A stretch of DNA of 64,000 nucleotides. Origin: Parabacteroides faecalis. GTDB lineage: Bacteria; Bacteroidota; Bacteroidia; Bacteroidales; Tannerellaceae. Made by a program: the position numbers and the translations under genes. Each line of letters opens with the position of its first letter. Within the stretch, counting starts at the first letter, position 1. Of this stretch, positions 55,964 to 64,000 are shown piece after piece. The stretch spans positions 1 to 64,000 of the forward strand of contig NZ_JAKZMM010000020.1 of assembly GCF_022809355.1 (NCBI RefSeq), in the 5' to 3' direction. The notes under the pieces are model-generated. The model did not search any database. It worked only from the letters and a program-made list of their open reading frames with translations, and had not been told where the DNA came from.

Positions 55964-56015
55964 AAAACATGCATAGAATATCCGTAGAACAAGATGCTAT
56001 CCTCATTTTTTTCTT

Positions 56016-56023
56016 TATCTTTG
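56016..56023 (+). promoter_or_regulatory. -7 box of glgB
   Basis: TATCTTTG, 27 bp before the glgB start. It lies about 50 bp after the 21-bp repeat array. Confidence 0.55.
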
Positions 56024-56050
56024 CAAATGAACTAATTAATTTGAAACAAC

Positions 56051-58174
56051 ATGGAGTCTCTAAATCTAATAAAAAATGACCCGTGGCTGACACCGTATAA
56101 AGACGCCATCGAAGGACGTTATCAATACGTCGTGAACAAAGAGAAAAGTTTGACGAACAATGGAAAAATGAGTTTGTCTGAATTTGCATCTGGTTATCTT
56201 TATTTCGGCTTACACAAGACCACCAAAGGATGGATATTCAGGGAATGGGCCCCAAATGCAACTGCCATCTATCTAATAGGTACATTCAATAACTGGCAGA
56301 AGTGTGAGGAGTACAAACTGACCCGTATAGCAAATGGTGTATGGGAAATTATCCTACCCAGTGAAAAGTTAAATCATCAAGACTTATATAAATTGTGGGT
56401 TGAATGGAACGGTGGATGTGGCGAACGTATTCCTGCATGGACCCGCCGAGCCGTACAAGACCCTGACTCTAAAATATTCAGTGCACAAGTCTGGAATCCG
56501 GAGAATCCTTATAAATTCAAGACTAAGAAATTCAAGCCCAACACATCTCCGTTGATGATCTACGAATGCCATATCGGTATGGGTACTAACGAAGAAAAGG
56601 TGGGTTCGTATAATGAATTCCGTAAAAACGTTTTACCACGTGTGGTAAAAGACGGATACAATGCAATTCAGATCATGGCTATCCAAGAACATCCTTATTA
56701 TGGTTCATTCGGATACCATGTAAGTAGCTTCTTTGCTGCTTCATCCCGTTTCGGCACCCCCGACGAATTGAAACAATTAATTGATGAAGCTCACGAACAA
56801 GGTATCGCCGTAATCATGGATATCGTTCATAGCCACGCCGTAAAGAATGAAGTGGAAGGCTTAGGACGTTTTGATGGTTCATATAATCTGTATTTCCATG
56901 GCGACGGACGACGTGAACATCCGGCATGGGATTCTCTGTGCTTTGACTATGGCAAAAACGAAGTACTCCATTTCTTGTTGTCAAACTGCAAGTTCTGGAT
57001 GGAAGAATATAAATTTGACGGTTTCCGTTTCGATGGTGTCACTTCCATGTTATATTACAGCCATGGCTTAGGAGAAGCTTTCTGCAACTACGGTGATTAT
57101 TACAACGGACATCAGGATGGAGATGCGATTGCATACTTGACGTTGGCCAACAAATTGATCCATGAAGTCAACAAGAATGCAATCACCATCGCTGAAGAAG
57201 TAAGTGGTATGCCGGGATTAGCTGCTAAGATCGAAGATGGCGGATATGGTTTCGACTACCGTATGGCTATGAATATTCCAGACTTCTGGATCAAGACGAT
57301 CAAAGAAAAGAAAGACGAAGACTGGCATCCATCGGCTATCTGGTGGGAAACGACTAATCGCCGAGCTGACGAAAAGACGATCAGTTATGCCGAAAGTCAC
57401 GACCAGGCATTGGTGGGCGATAAGACAATCATTTTCCGTCTGATTGACGCTGATATGTATTGGCACATGCAAAAAGATGATCATAACTTTATGGTTGAGC
57501 GAGGTATCGCTTTGCATAAAATGATTCGTCTGGTAACGGCTTCAACCATTAACGGAGGTTACCTGAATTTCATGGGAAATGAATTCGGACATCCGGAATG
57601 GATTGATTTCCCGCGCGAAGGAAATGGTTGGTCGTATAAATATGCCCGTCGCCAGTGGGATTTGGTTGACAACATGGATCTGAAATATCATTATCTGGGA
57701 GACTTTGACCGGGAAATGGTAGAATTGATTCGTAGTGTCAAGAATTTCCAAGACACCCCGATACAAAAAGTATGGGATAACGATGGCGATCAGATACTGG
57801 CTTATATGCGTAAAGATTTAGTATTTGTCTTTAACTTTAGTCCGAACAAGTCGTTTACCGACTATGGATTCCTGACACCTAAAGGGGAATATGAAGTTGT
57901 ATTAAATACAGACGATCCAAAATTCGGAGGCTTCGGACTGAATGACGATTCTGTTCACCACTTCACCCTATTCGATCCACTTTACAAGAAGGAAAAGAAA
58001 GAATGGTTAAAACTGTATATCCCGGCACGTTCTGCCATGGTTTTGCGTAAGGTAAAACCTGCCAAGGAAGAAAAAGCAGTCAAGGAAGAAACAAAAGTGA
58101 CAAAGAAAGCTTCGAAGACAAAGACAGCAACAAAAACAACAACAAAAAAGACAACCAGTAAAAAACAGAAATAA
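56051..58174 (+). CDS. glgB: 1,4-alpha-glucan branching enzyme (GH13)
   Basis: A 707-residue glycosyl hydrolase family 13 enzyme that forms alpha-1,6 branches in glycogen. An N-terminal CBM48-like domain (about 45-150, GWIFREWAPNATAIYLIGTFNNW) precedes the barrel. Catalytic residues: D328 in FRFDGVTSM and E382 in IAEEVSGMP, with the third aspartate in SHDQALVGD. A C-terminal beta domain follows. The last 40 residues are lysine/threonine/alanine-rich low complexity, unusual for GlgB and reminiscent of a nucleic-acid-binding or surface-adhering tail. glgA and glgP are not nearby. manA follows 9 bp downstream. Confidence 0.95.
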   Translation: MESLNLIKNDPWLTPYKDAIEGRYQYVVNKEKSLTNNGKMSLSEFASGYLYFGLHKTTKGWIFREWAPNATAIYLIGTFNNWQKCEEYKLTRIANGVWEIILPSEKLNHQDLYKLWVEWNGGCGERIPAWTRRAVQDPDSKIFSAQVWNPENPYKFKTKKFKPNTSPLMIYECHIGMGTNEEKVGSYNEFRKNVLPRVVKDGYNAIQIMAIQEHPYYGSFGYHVSSFFAASSRFGTPDELKQLIDEAHEQGIAVIMDIVHSHAVKNEVEGLGRFDGSYNLYFHGDGRREHPAWDSLCFDYGKNEVLHFLLSNCKFWMEEYKFDGFRFDGVTSMLYYSHGLGEAFCNYGDYYNGHQDGDAIAYLTLANKLIHEVNKNAITIAEEVSGMPGLAAKIEDGGYGFDYRMAMNIPDFWIKTIKEKKDEDWHPSAIWWETTNRRADEKTISYAESHDQALVGDKTIIFRLIDADMYWHMQKDDHNFMVERGIALHKMIRLVTASTINGGYLNFMGNEFGHPEWIDFPREGNGWSYKYARRQWDLVDNMDLKYHYLGDFDREMVELIRSVKNFQDTPIQKVWDNDGDQILAYMRKDLVFVFNFSPNKSFTDYGFLTPKGEYEVVLNTDDPKFGGFGLNDDSVHHFTLFDPLYKKEKKEWLKLYIPARSAMVLRKVKPAKEEKAVKEETKVTKKASKTKTATKTTTKKTTSKKQK

Positions 58175-58183
58175 TTGATAAAT

Positions 58184-59158
58184 ATGTTGTATCCATTAAC
58201 ATTTAAACCCATCCTGAAGAAAGTGATTTGGGGTGGTTCAGACATCTGCCCGTTCAAGGGTATTTCTCCTGTACAGGAAGGAATCGGAGAAAGTTGGGAA
58301 TTATCTCACGTGGATGGTGATTATTCAATCGTTGCCGAAGGAGAATTAGCCGATAAGTCTCTCGACGAATTGATCAAGTCATACGGTAAAGAATTATTGG
58401 GCGAACACGTTATGGAACGTTTCGGCACACGTTTTCCGTTATTGATCAAGTTCATTGATGCACGCGACAATCTTTCCATTCAGGTACATCCCAATGACGA
58501 ACTGGCTAAAGCACGCCATAACTCATTTGGAAAAACAGAAATGTGGTATGTCATCAAGGCTAACAACAATGCCTTCTTGTATTCTGGTTTCTCTCAGCAG
58601 ATTGATGCCGATGAATATGTAAAACGAGTACAAGACAATACCATCATGGACGTATTGAAACGTTACGATGTACAGGAAGGTGATGTATTCTTCTTGCCGG
58701 CAGGACGAGTTCATGCGATCGGTGCAGGTTGCTTTATTGCAGAAATCCAGCAGACAAGTAACATTACATACCGTATCTATGATTACAATCGTAAGGATAA
58801 GAACGGTAATACACGCGAATTGCATACAGAATTGGCAAAAGATGCTATCGATTATACCTTGTATTCTGACTATCGGACACATTACAAAGCACATTCTAAT
58901 GCTACGGTAAACTTGGCCGATTGCCAGTACTTCACAACAAATCTGATTGATTTGGATGCAACCATGACGCGTAATTTCGCTGAATTGGATTCATTCGTCG
59001 TATATATTTGTATGGAAGGTAATGCACTGATCACAGACGATAACGGATATGAAATCCACGTACATCAGGGTCAGACGGTATTGATTCCGGCAAGTGCTAA
59101 ATCCGTAACTATCTCTCCTTCTCCGAAGGCTAAGTTCATGGAAGCTTATATTAAATAA
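58184..59158 (+). CDS. manA: Mannose-6-phosphate isomerase, class I (ManA)
   Basis: A zinc enzyme of 324 residues (324 from the ATG at 58184) that interconverts mannose 6-phosphate and fructose 6-phosphate. The conserved IKFIDARDNLSIQVHPND (zinc ligands Q and H) is near residue 85-100. GRVHAIGAGCFIAEIQQTSNITYRIYD carries the other ligands and the active-site histidine. Cytoplasmic. It follows glgB by 9 bp; the frame-open TTG at 58175 is not used. Confidence 0.92.
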   Translation: MLYPLTFKPILKKVIWGGSDICPFKGISPVQEGIGESWELSHVDGDYSIVAEGELADKSLDELIKSYGKELLGEHVMERFGTRFPLLIKFIDARDNLSIQVHPNDELAKARHNSFGKTEMWYVIKANNNAFLYSGFSQQIDADEYVKRVQDNTIMDVLKRYDVQEGDVFFLPAGRVHAIGAGCFIAEIQQTSNITYRIYDYNRKDKNGNTRELHTELAKDAIDYTLYSDYRTHYKAHSNATVNLADCQYFTTNLIDLDATMTRNFAELDSFVVYICMEGNALITDDNGYEIHVHQGQTVLIPASAKSVTISPSPKAKFMEAYIK

Positions 59159-59177
59159 AATATCTTCTTCATGACAG

Positions 59178-59217
59178 AAACGCAGGTTCATTCAGTAATC
59201 GATTTGAACCTGCGTTT
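59178..59217 (+). terminator. Terminator after manA
   Basis: AAACGCAGGTTCA (59178-59190) and TGAACCTGCGTTT (59205-59217) form a perfect stem, followed by a T-rich run. Confidence 0.9.
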
Positions 59218-59237
59218 ATTTTTAACCTGAAAGCTAT

Positions 59238-59801
59238 ATGAAAGATTCCATTTCTATTCAAATAAAAGAAATCCGTCCGGATGAATTATCAGCCTACTGT
59301 CATGGTTTGACAATTACTTATGGATGTGCGACTTCGTTGTTTGGAACAATTTTGGTAGCCTACGTACCCGATGGGATTTGTTACCTCTCGTTTGTGGATG
59401 ATAACCTCGAAGAACAATTGGAAGAATTGAAGAATAGCTGGCCTGGAGCTACGCTGTCACCAGAAACACAGCAACAGACCCAAACATTGTTGTCTCTTCT
59501 GCAAGAAACTAATTCAGAGATTCCTATTCTTGCTGTTTGCTTAAGCGGAACCGATTTACAAAGACAAGTTTGGAAAGTGCTGCTACAAGTTCATAAAGGA
59601 GAAACATCTTCTTACACACAAATCGCACAAACTGTCGGACGTCCGAAAGCAGTACGGGCTGTCGCCTCCGCTATCGGTAAAAACCCTGTCAGCTGGATTA
59701 TTCCTTGCCACCGGATTCTGCATAAAGACGGTAGCCTGAGTGGGTATCGATGGAATGCAAAACGTAAACAACAGCTCTTAGATTGGGAGAGAACCAAGTA
59801 A
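59238..59801 (+). CDS. ogt: Methylated-DNA--protein-cysteine methyltransferase
   Basis: A 187-residue suicide repair protein that removes alkyl groups from O6-methylguanine onto its own cysteine. The active centre IPCHRIL with C157 is present, preceded by GRPKAVRAVASAIGKNPVSWI, which forms the DNA-reading helix-turn-helix (the conserved R-A-V-x-x-A). An N-terminal RNase-H-like domain of about 90 residues is present, and there is no AraC/Ada domain, so it is of the Ogt type. It has the terminator of manA upstream; no clear promoter. Confidence 0.93.
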   Translation: MKDSISIQIKEIRPDELSAYCHGLTITYGCATSLFGTILVAYVPDGICYLSFVDDNLEEQLEELKNSWPGATLSPETQQQTQTLLSLLQETNSEIPILAVCLSGTDLQRQVWKVLLQVHKGETSSYTQIAQTVGRPKAVRAVASAIGKNPVSWIIPCHRILHKDGSLSGYRWNAKRKQQLLDWERTK

Positions 59802-59859
59802 ATTCACTACCAAAATGTTTTTTAGGACGGATTTTATCGCATATTCCGTTCGGTTTATG

Positions 59860-59867
59860 TAAGTTTG
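59860..59867 (+). promoter_or_regulatory. -7 box of the AAE transporter gene
   Basis: TAAGTTTG, 22 bp before the start codon; no -33 identified. Confidence 0.4.
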
Positions 59868-59889
59868 CAGCCCTAAAGCTCATTTCAAT

Positions 59890-61560
59890 ATGAATTGGAT
59901 ACAAGAAACATTTCTCCAGCCCACCATGATACAGACGGTGGCTGTTATCTGCATTGTTTGTGCCATTGGTGTTTATTTAGGAAAACTAAAATATAAAGGT
60001 GTCTCTCTAGGCATCACTTTTGTCTTTTTTACCGGAATCCTGGTCAGTCATTTTGGAGTGGTTGTCAATAGCGATATGTTGACATTTGCCCAAAACTTCG
60101 GATTGATTGTATTCGTATATACGTTGGGACTTCAGGTAGGTCCCGGTTTCTTCTCTTCTCTGAAGAAAGGAGGAGTCTTACTCAATTCAGCAGGTTTGGC
60201 TGTTATCTTTATCGGATTGATCATGACGATTCTTCTGCATTATCTGACAGGCATCTCTGTTTCTGACATGATGGGATTACTATGCGGAGCAGCCAACAAT
60301 ACGCCTTCACTCGGTGCTGCTCAAGAAGCCATGCTGCAAATCAATTCTACAGATGAAAAGAGTATCACGGATATGGCATTGGCCTGTGCGGTAGCTTACC
60401 CGATGGGAGTCATAGGGGTTATCCTGGCCATTATCGTTCTGAAAGCCTTATTCCAGAACAAAAAGAAAGAGAATAACGCCGAAATGGGACAGACACAAAC
60501 ATTCGTAGCTGAATTCCAAGTATGTAACCCGGCAATTTATCATAAGAGCATCAAAGATATCATGACACTGACGGAAAAGCATTTCGTCATCTCACGTGTC
60601 TGGAGAAATGGAAAAGTAAGTATCCCGACATCAGATACGACACTGGAAGAAGGAGACCATTTGCTCATTATCTCCGTCAAGGCAGATGTAGATAACATCA
60701 AGGTATTGTTCGGAGAACAGGAAAACGTCGATTGGAATAAACCGGATATCGACTGGAATGCCATCGACAGCCAATTGATTTCCCGCCGTATCGTTGTGAC
60801 CCGCAACCGCATCAACGGTGTACGCCTGGGTTCTCTTCGTTTGCGTAACCTTTACGGTATTAACATTACACGAGTAAATCGTGCCGGTATCGACTTGCTG
60901 GCTTCACCCGACTTGCATTTACAAATTGGTGACCGCCTCACCATTGTAGGAGAAGCCAACGCCGTTAACAACGTAAGCAAGATCTTGGGTGACCAACTCA
61001 AGCGTTTACGTGAACCCAATTTGCTGGCCATCTTTGTAGGACTGACACTCGGTGTAATTATTGGTTCTATTCCTTTGGCTATTCCGGGCATGAACACACC
61101 CATCAAACTGGGTGTAGCCGGTGGTCCAATTATCGTCGGCATCCTGATGGGAGCGTTCGGTCCGCGTATCCACCTGACTACTTATACCACCCAAAGTGCC
61201 AACCTGATGATGCGCCAGTTTGGAATCACGATCTATTTGGCTGGACTGGGAATCAGTTCCGGACAGCATTTCTTCGAGACTGTCTTCCGCACGGAAGGTC
61301 TGTTATGGCTGGGATTAGGATTTGCCCTCGCCATTATTCCCGTATTACTCGTTGGTCTGATTATGACCCGTTTCTTCCAGGTAGATTATGCCAAAAACGT
61401 CGGGATGCTATGCGGTTGCATGACTAATCCCATCGCCCTCGACTATGCCAACACCACCGTTGAAGGCGACGAGCCGTCAGTCGCCTATGCCACCGTATAT
61501 CCATTAGCCACATTCATGCGCATTATTACCGCCCAGCTTGTCATTATGTTATTTCAGTGA
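59890..61560 (+). CDS. AAE-family transporter (aspartate:alanine exchanger-like, YidE/YbjL)
   Basis: A 556-residue inner-membrane protein with two blocks of helices (about 14-190 and 375-555) around two RCK/TrkA-C-like soluble domains (about 200-285 and 295-370, with RVWRNGKVSIPTSDTTLEEGD). This is the Asp-Al exchanger layout. The glycine-rich LGLQVGPGFF and MGAFGPRIHLTT elements are the conserved re-entrant motifs. The substrate is unknown; AspT-type members exchange aspartate and alanine, others efflux dicarboxylates. It is near-terminal to the toxin-antitoxin pair, which has its own promoter just after its stop. Confidence 0.9.
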   Translation: MNWIQETFLQPTMIQTVAVICIVCAIGVYLGKLKYKGVSLGITFVFFTGILVSHFGVVVNSDMLTFAQNFGLIVFVYTLGLQVGPGFFSSLKKGGVLLNSAGLAVIFIGLIMTILLHYLTGISVSDMMGLLCGAANNTPSLGAAQEAMLQINSTDEKSITDMALACAVAYPMGVIGVILAIIVLKALFQNKKKENNAEMGQTQTFVAEFQVCNPAIYHKSIKDIMTLTEKHFVISRVWRNGKVSIPTSDTTLEEGDHLLIISVKADVDNIKVLFGEQENVDWNKPDIDWNAIDSQLISRRIVVTRNRINGVRLGSLRLRNLYGINITRVNRAGIDLLASPDLHLQIGDRLTIVGEANAVNNVSKILGDQLKRLREPNLLAIFVGLTLGVIIGSIPLAIPGMNTPIKLGVAGGPIIVGILMGAFGPRIHLTTYTTQSANLMMRQFGITIYLAGLGISSGQHFFETVFRTEGLLWLGLGFALAIIPVLLVGLIMTRFFQVDYAKNVGMLCGCMTNPIALDYANTTVEGDEPSVAYATVYPLATFMRIITAQLVIMLFQ

Positions 61561-61567
61561 AAAAACC

Positions 61568-61599
61568 TATCTTTGTAACAAACCATTAAAAGAAAGGAG
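61568..61599 (+). promoter_or_regulatory. Promoter and Shine-Dalgarno of the toxin-antitoxin genes
   Basis: TATCTTTG at 61568-61575 is a -7 box. AAAGGAG at 61593-61599 lies 6 bases before the ATG. Genuine Shine-Dalgarno sites are rare in this window. Confidence 0.6.
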
Positions 61600-61605
61600 A
61601 ACCCC

Positions 61606-61887
61606 ATGAGCTCAATGGAACTAAATGCCCTACGTGGCGAACTGGCACACGATATTCTAAATATAGAAGACATCGAAGTCTTGAAAGAAGTGAAGCGTAG
61701 CCTTCATCAAATCATTGCCCAGGCAAAAGACGGGATGAAGAACAAATCTTCGCATCCACGGCCTTACACGTTAGAAGAAATCTACAGCCGAATTGCAGAG
61801 TCGGAAGCCCAAATAACGGCTGGAAACGTATTGACTATCGAGGAAGCGAACGCCGAAGTAAGAAAACAATTGCCATGGTTAAAGTAA
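61606..61887 (+). CDS. Antitoxin of a RelE/ParE-type module
   Basis: A 93-residue helical protein, upstream of and overlapping a RelE/ParE-family toxin. The N-terminal ~40 residues (LRGELAHDILNIEDIEVLKEVKRSL) look like a DNA-binding or dimerisation helix set, and the C-terminal half (TLEEIYSRIAESEAQI, NAEVRKQLPWL) the toxin-binding tail of RelB-like antitoxins. It starts with ATG after a clear Shine-Dalgarno. The overlap with the toxin (13 bp) couples their translation in the usual ratio. Identification rests mainly on the context. Confidence 0.8.
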   Translation: MSSMELNALRGELAHDILNIEDIEVLKEVKRSLHQIIAQAKDGMKNKSSHPRPYTLEEIYSRIAESEAQITAGNVLTIEEANAEVRKQLPWLK

Positions 61888-62192
61888 GATGGAGTACACG
61901 GGCCAACAATGCCCGTATTTCAATACTAAAGTACGGTAAAGAGGTATTTGGCTTAGCAAGGGCGAATAAGCTAAATGACAGCATCGAAAAAGCAGTTGCC
62001 CGATTGGAATCCTTTCCCCGTATGGGAAATATCGAGCCTTTACTTTGTGACCTCGACAAAGAATATCGCTCGTGGGTTGTCCATAAGCACTACAAGATTA
62101 TCTATGTGATCTACGAAGCACAAGATGAGATCTATATCGTTGACCTTTGGGATACCCGCCAAGAACCCGATAAACTTATTCTTTTTAAGTAA
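61875..62192 (+). CDS. RelE/ParE family toxin
   Basis: A 105-residue small basic protein of the RelE/ParE superfamily. The RelE-like secondary structure order is visible: N-terminal strand, two helices (ANNARISILKYGKEVFGLARANKLNDSIEKAV), then strands with RSWVVHKHYKIIYVIYEAQDEIYIVDLWDTRQ, where the paired R/Y/K residues resemble the active surface of ParE toxins. It would inhibit either gyrase or translation. It overlaps the antitoxin by 13 bp. Presence in a chromosomal accessory patch suggests horizontal acquisition. Confidence 0.85.
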   Translation: MVKVRWSTRANNARISILKYGKEVFGLARANKLNDSIEKAVARLESFPRMGNIEPLLCDLDKEYRSWVVHKHYKIIYVIYEAQDEIYIVDLWDTRQEPDKLILFK

Positions 62193-62206
62193 TCCACCAC
62201 CCCACC

Positions 62207-62980
62207 ATGGACAAAGAAATAGACAAAGAACGACTGAAGAAGCTGAACCCCATCCCCCTCAGGCTGAGCAAACAGACCATGCCTAACGGTACCGTTTACT
62301 ACCGGGGCAACGTGAAAGCCCTGAAAACAGTAGATATACAAGAGATCGCCCGCCGCATCGTTGAAGATCGAAGCGAAATACGCGAAAGTACCTTCATCCA
62401 TACCTACGGACTGATCAAGGAACAGATCTATGAGGCACTTGCCCGCGGGGAAAATGTCGATCTGGGCTTCGGGCAGCTTTCCATCCGGGTGAAGGGGCAG
62501 TTTGAGTCGGTCCACGATTCGTTCGACCCCGAGCGCAACGCCTTCAACATCGTCTTCACGCCCTCGGCCCGTACCCGCCAGCTGGAGCAGCATCTGCGTG
62601 CCTACAAGCAGACCGAGCCGACTCGTCGCCATCCCGTCCTCACCGAGGTATGTACCTACGACTCGATGGGCCATCGGGATGCCGCCTTCAACACCGTCCG
62701 TTCCGACAATCCATACATTCACCTGATCGGATCCAATATCAAGGTGATGGGCGACCATCCGGACTGCAAGCTCCGCTTCCGTTCGGCAGACGGAGAGACC
62801 GTGGTAGAGCCCGCCGTCCTGGTCCTCAACGAGCGCAACCACCTCCTGGCCGGCCTCCGCACCCCGCTCACACCCGGCGAATGGACCGCCGAGCTGGGGA
62901 CGCAATACAACGCCAGTTACCGCCTCTATAAAGAGTCCCGTTACACAAGCTTCAACTTTACCGTGACAGACTCCGAGTGA
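62207..62980 (+). CDS. HU-like DNA-binding domain protein with DUF4469
   Basis: A 257-residue cytoplasmic protein. The N-terminal half (about 20-130) resembles the HU-like DNA-binding domain of the Bacteroidota family: EIARRIVEDRSEIRESTFIHTYGLIKEQI, then FGQLSIRVKGQF. The C-terminal half (about 145-257) resembles DUF4469, an Ig-like fold. Members are numerous and of unknown role in Bacteroides; nucleoid association is inferred from the HU fold. From about 62440 the sequence becomes strikingly GC-rich, with G/C in nearly all third positions, unlike every neighbour, which suggests recent transfer of that part or of the whole gene. It starts 14 bp after the toxin. Confidence 0.82.
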   Translation: MDKEIDKERLKKLNPIPLRLSKQTMPNGTVYYRGNVKALKTVDIQEIARRIVEDRSEIRESTFIHTYGLIKEQIYEALARGENVDLGFGQLSIRVKGQFESVHDSFDPERNAFNIVFTPSARTRQLEQHLRAYKQTEPTRRHPVLTEVCTYDSMGHRDAAFNTVRSDNPYIHLIGSNIKVMGDHPDCKLRFRSADGETVVEPAVLVLNERNHLLAGLRTPLTPGEWTAELGTQYNASYRLYKESRYTSFNFTVTDSE

Positions 62981-63138
62981 CGTACTATACAGGATATACC
63001 GCACCCTAATGCGGTGTTATACCGTATAGGGGCATAGTATGACACCGCATTGCAATAAGGCAAACAACCGCATCTAGATAATGTACAAGTTGTACAGATG
63101 CAAACAAGCACCTTTTCTATAAGCTTGAAGACATGAAA

Positions 63139-63184
63139 AGAGCGTAAAGGGAAAGAGGTTTGTACCCCGCTTGCTTTACGCTCT
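63139..63184. terminator. Bidirectional terminator before the window end
   Basis: AGAGCGTAAAG (63139-63149) and CTTTACGCTCT (63174-63184) form a perfect stem. It lies between the DUF4469 gene and the convergent thioredoxin gene. The 130 bp before it contain smaller palindromes around TGTACAAGTTGTACA. Confidence 0.8.
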
Positions 63185-63212
63185 ATAACGGATGATCCAA
63201 GAATCCAATTGT

Positions 63213-64000
63213 TTACCGTATCAATTCCTTCATCCGTTCCTTTAAGGAACCTTCGCTATAACCGGTCCACATCTTTAGGACTTTACCTTCAGGAGAAATC
63301 AAGACATAGCGAGGAATAGCATTGACCTGATACACGGCTGCAAGGCCACTCATTCCACTGGCAGCTTGCCGCCATTGAGTGCCCGTGATTTGATACTCCT
63401 TTATGGCCACCTTCATGTTTTCTTCTGTACCCAAACAGATACCAACTACCGCCATCCGGTCTTTATATTGCTGGCTGACCTCAGTCATTTCCGGTATGGA
63501 AGCATAGCAAGGACCACAACCCCGATCCCAAAAGTCCAGTAAAATATATTTCCCTTTGAACTCCGAAAGTCGATGGAGATTCCCTTCCAAATCGTATAAA
63601 TCGCCATCCACCATCGTGTCCCCTTCGTTAACAATCTGTTCCGGCAAATTCAAATATCCCATAATCTCCTGATAGAACTCTGACGATGGATCAACTTCTG
63701 CCATCCGGCCGGATAGCGAGCGAACCAAAGGGGTCAGTACAGAATCCGGCTTATAACGCAAATAATGTTGGGCAAGAGAACAATACTCAAACAGCCATTT
63801 TTCGGACATCGGGGCATCTTTCATATACTCCAAGGTACGTAAATTAATAATCCGGCTTAATTTACTTTGTTTTTCATCCAGCAACTGATACTTCTGTTTA
63901 TTGGCCTCTGTCCTTGGAGCCAAGCGTAAGGCTTCTTGTTGCACACTATACTGCAACCATTCTTTGTCTTCCGGAAACCGGAGTTGTCGGAACGTCTCTT
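63213..64000 (-). CDS. TlpA-type thioredoxin-fold protein, 5' end outside the window
   Basis: The C-terminal 262 residues of a larger protein; the reading frame is open to the window edge (the codon at 63956 is only an internal leucine). The last ~140 residues are a thioredoxin-like TlpA/AhpC domain: WDRGCGPCYASIP carries the C-x2-C redox pair, and AIPRYVLISPEGKV holds the cis-proline. The preceding ~120 residues are helical and resemble the N-terminal domains of Bacteroidota TlpA-type proteins, probably secreted. It should reduce disulfides in the periplasm. Direction and end are certain; the start is unknown. Confidence 0.85.
   Translation of the reverse strand, partial: ETFRQLRFPEDKEWLQYSVQQEALRLAPRTEANKQKYQLLDEKQSKLSRIINLRTLEYMKDAPMSEKWLFEYCSLAQHYLRYKPDSVLTPLVRSLSGRMAEVDPSSEFYQEIMGYLNLPEQIVNEGDTMVDGDLYDLEGNLHRLSEFKGKYILLDFWDRGCGPCYASIPEMTEVSQQYKDRMAVVGICLGTEENMKVAIKEYQITGTQWRQAASGMSGLAAVYQVNAIPRYVLISPEGKVLKMWTGYSEGSLKERMKELIR

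Noticed and set aside
55747-55992. Two overlapping ORFs of about 80 codons on opposite strands before glgB
   Set aside because: Their sequences are translations of the 21-22 bp repeat arrays (for example repeated S-R-R-I-L) in AT-rich DNA, with no ribosome site.
62132-63004. Long minus-strand open frame of 290 codons opposite the DUF4469 gene
   Set aside because: It is a by-product of GC-rich codons in the plus-strand gene, has no recognisable domain, and overlaps a family-supported protein.

Overview
The window looks like a chromosomal segment of a gut Bacteroidota, most like Parabacteroides or a close relative. I infer this from the SusC/SusD pair, many lipoproteins and DUF families typical of the phylum (DUF4837, DUF4923, DUF4105, DUF4831, PCMD, 6-bladed propeller), type B L31, -7 boxes of the TAnnTTTG form, and the near absence of Shine-Dalgarno sequences. 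Species cannot be fixed from this sequence alone. I see no rRNA, tRNA, CRISPR array, IS element or prophage; most of the window is core chromosome with small accessory patches.

Layout. 0.1-1.8 kb: two genes of an inositol-(sphingo)lipid cluster (CDP-alcohol phosphatidyltransferase, Aur1-like PAP2 enzyme). 2.0-4.7 kb, minus: DUF4837 lipoprotein, rlmN, rpmE2. 4.8-6.5 kb: class II aldolase and DUF4923 protein. 6.6-8.9 kb, minus: a Gfo/Idh/MocA oxidoreductase and TIM-barrel isomerase operon, ending in a short glycosidase-like 3' remnant. 9.3-21.8 kb, plus: DUF4105 protein, a degenerate alkaline-phosphatase-like protein, secA, glycerate kinase, a TPR protein, an ABC-F ATPase, an MFS transporter and a small exported protein. 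21.8-24.8 kb, minus: propeller lipoprotein and a GH109-like exported Gfo/Idh protein. 25.3-29.8 kb, plus: aminotransferase, FtsX/LolE-like permease, PCMD lipoprotein and outer-membrane protein. 29.9-40.5 kb: map (minus), then PBP1A, ADP-forming acyl-CoA synthetase, DUF3298 lipoprotein, rsmG, MBL hydrolase and gcvP. 40.5-47.4 kb, minus: a complete biotin operon bioB-A-F-G-C-D preceded by a small conserved-looking ORF. 47.4-55.0 kb, minus: peptide transporter, DUF4831, SusD, SusC. 56.0-63.0 kb, plus: glgB, manA, ogt, an AAE transporter, a RelE/ParE toxin-antitoxin pair and a GC-rich HU/DUF4469 protein. 63.2 kb to the end: a truncated TlpA-type thioredoxin on minus.

How genes work together: BioC and BioG make pimeloyl-ACP, then BioF, BioA, BioD and BioB finish biotin. 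The two lipid enzymes act successively on inositol lipids. The SusC/SusD pair is a TonB-dependent uptake complex of unknown substrate. Two Gfo/Idh-family genes at 8.9 and 24.8 kb have matching upstream repeat arrays.

The most unusual signal is non-coding. Several intergenic regions hold short arrays of 21-22 bp tandem units with internal dyad symmetry: twin AAAGCTTT arrays at 9071-9160 and 25006-25095 that align without gaps, AAATACGCCGG arrays at about 1.8 and 55.9 kb, and a triple half-site element inside the bio operon. The other highlight is the phosphatase-like gene next to secA, whose metal and nucleophile residues are almost all lost.
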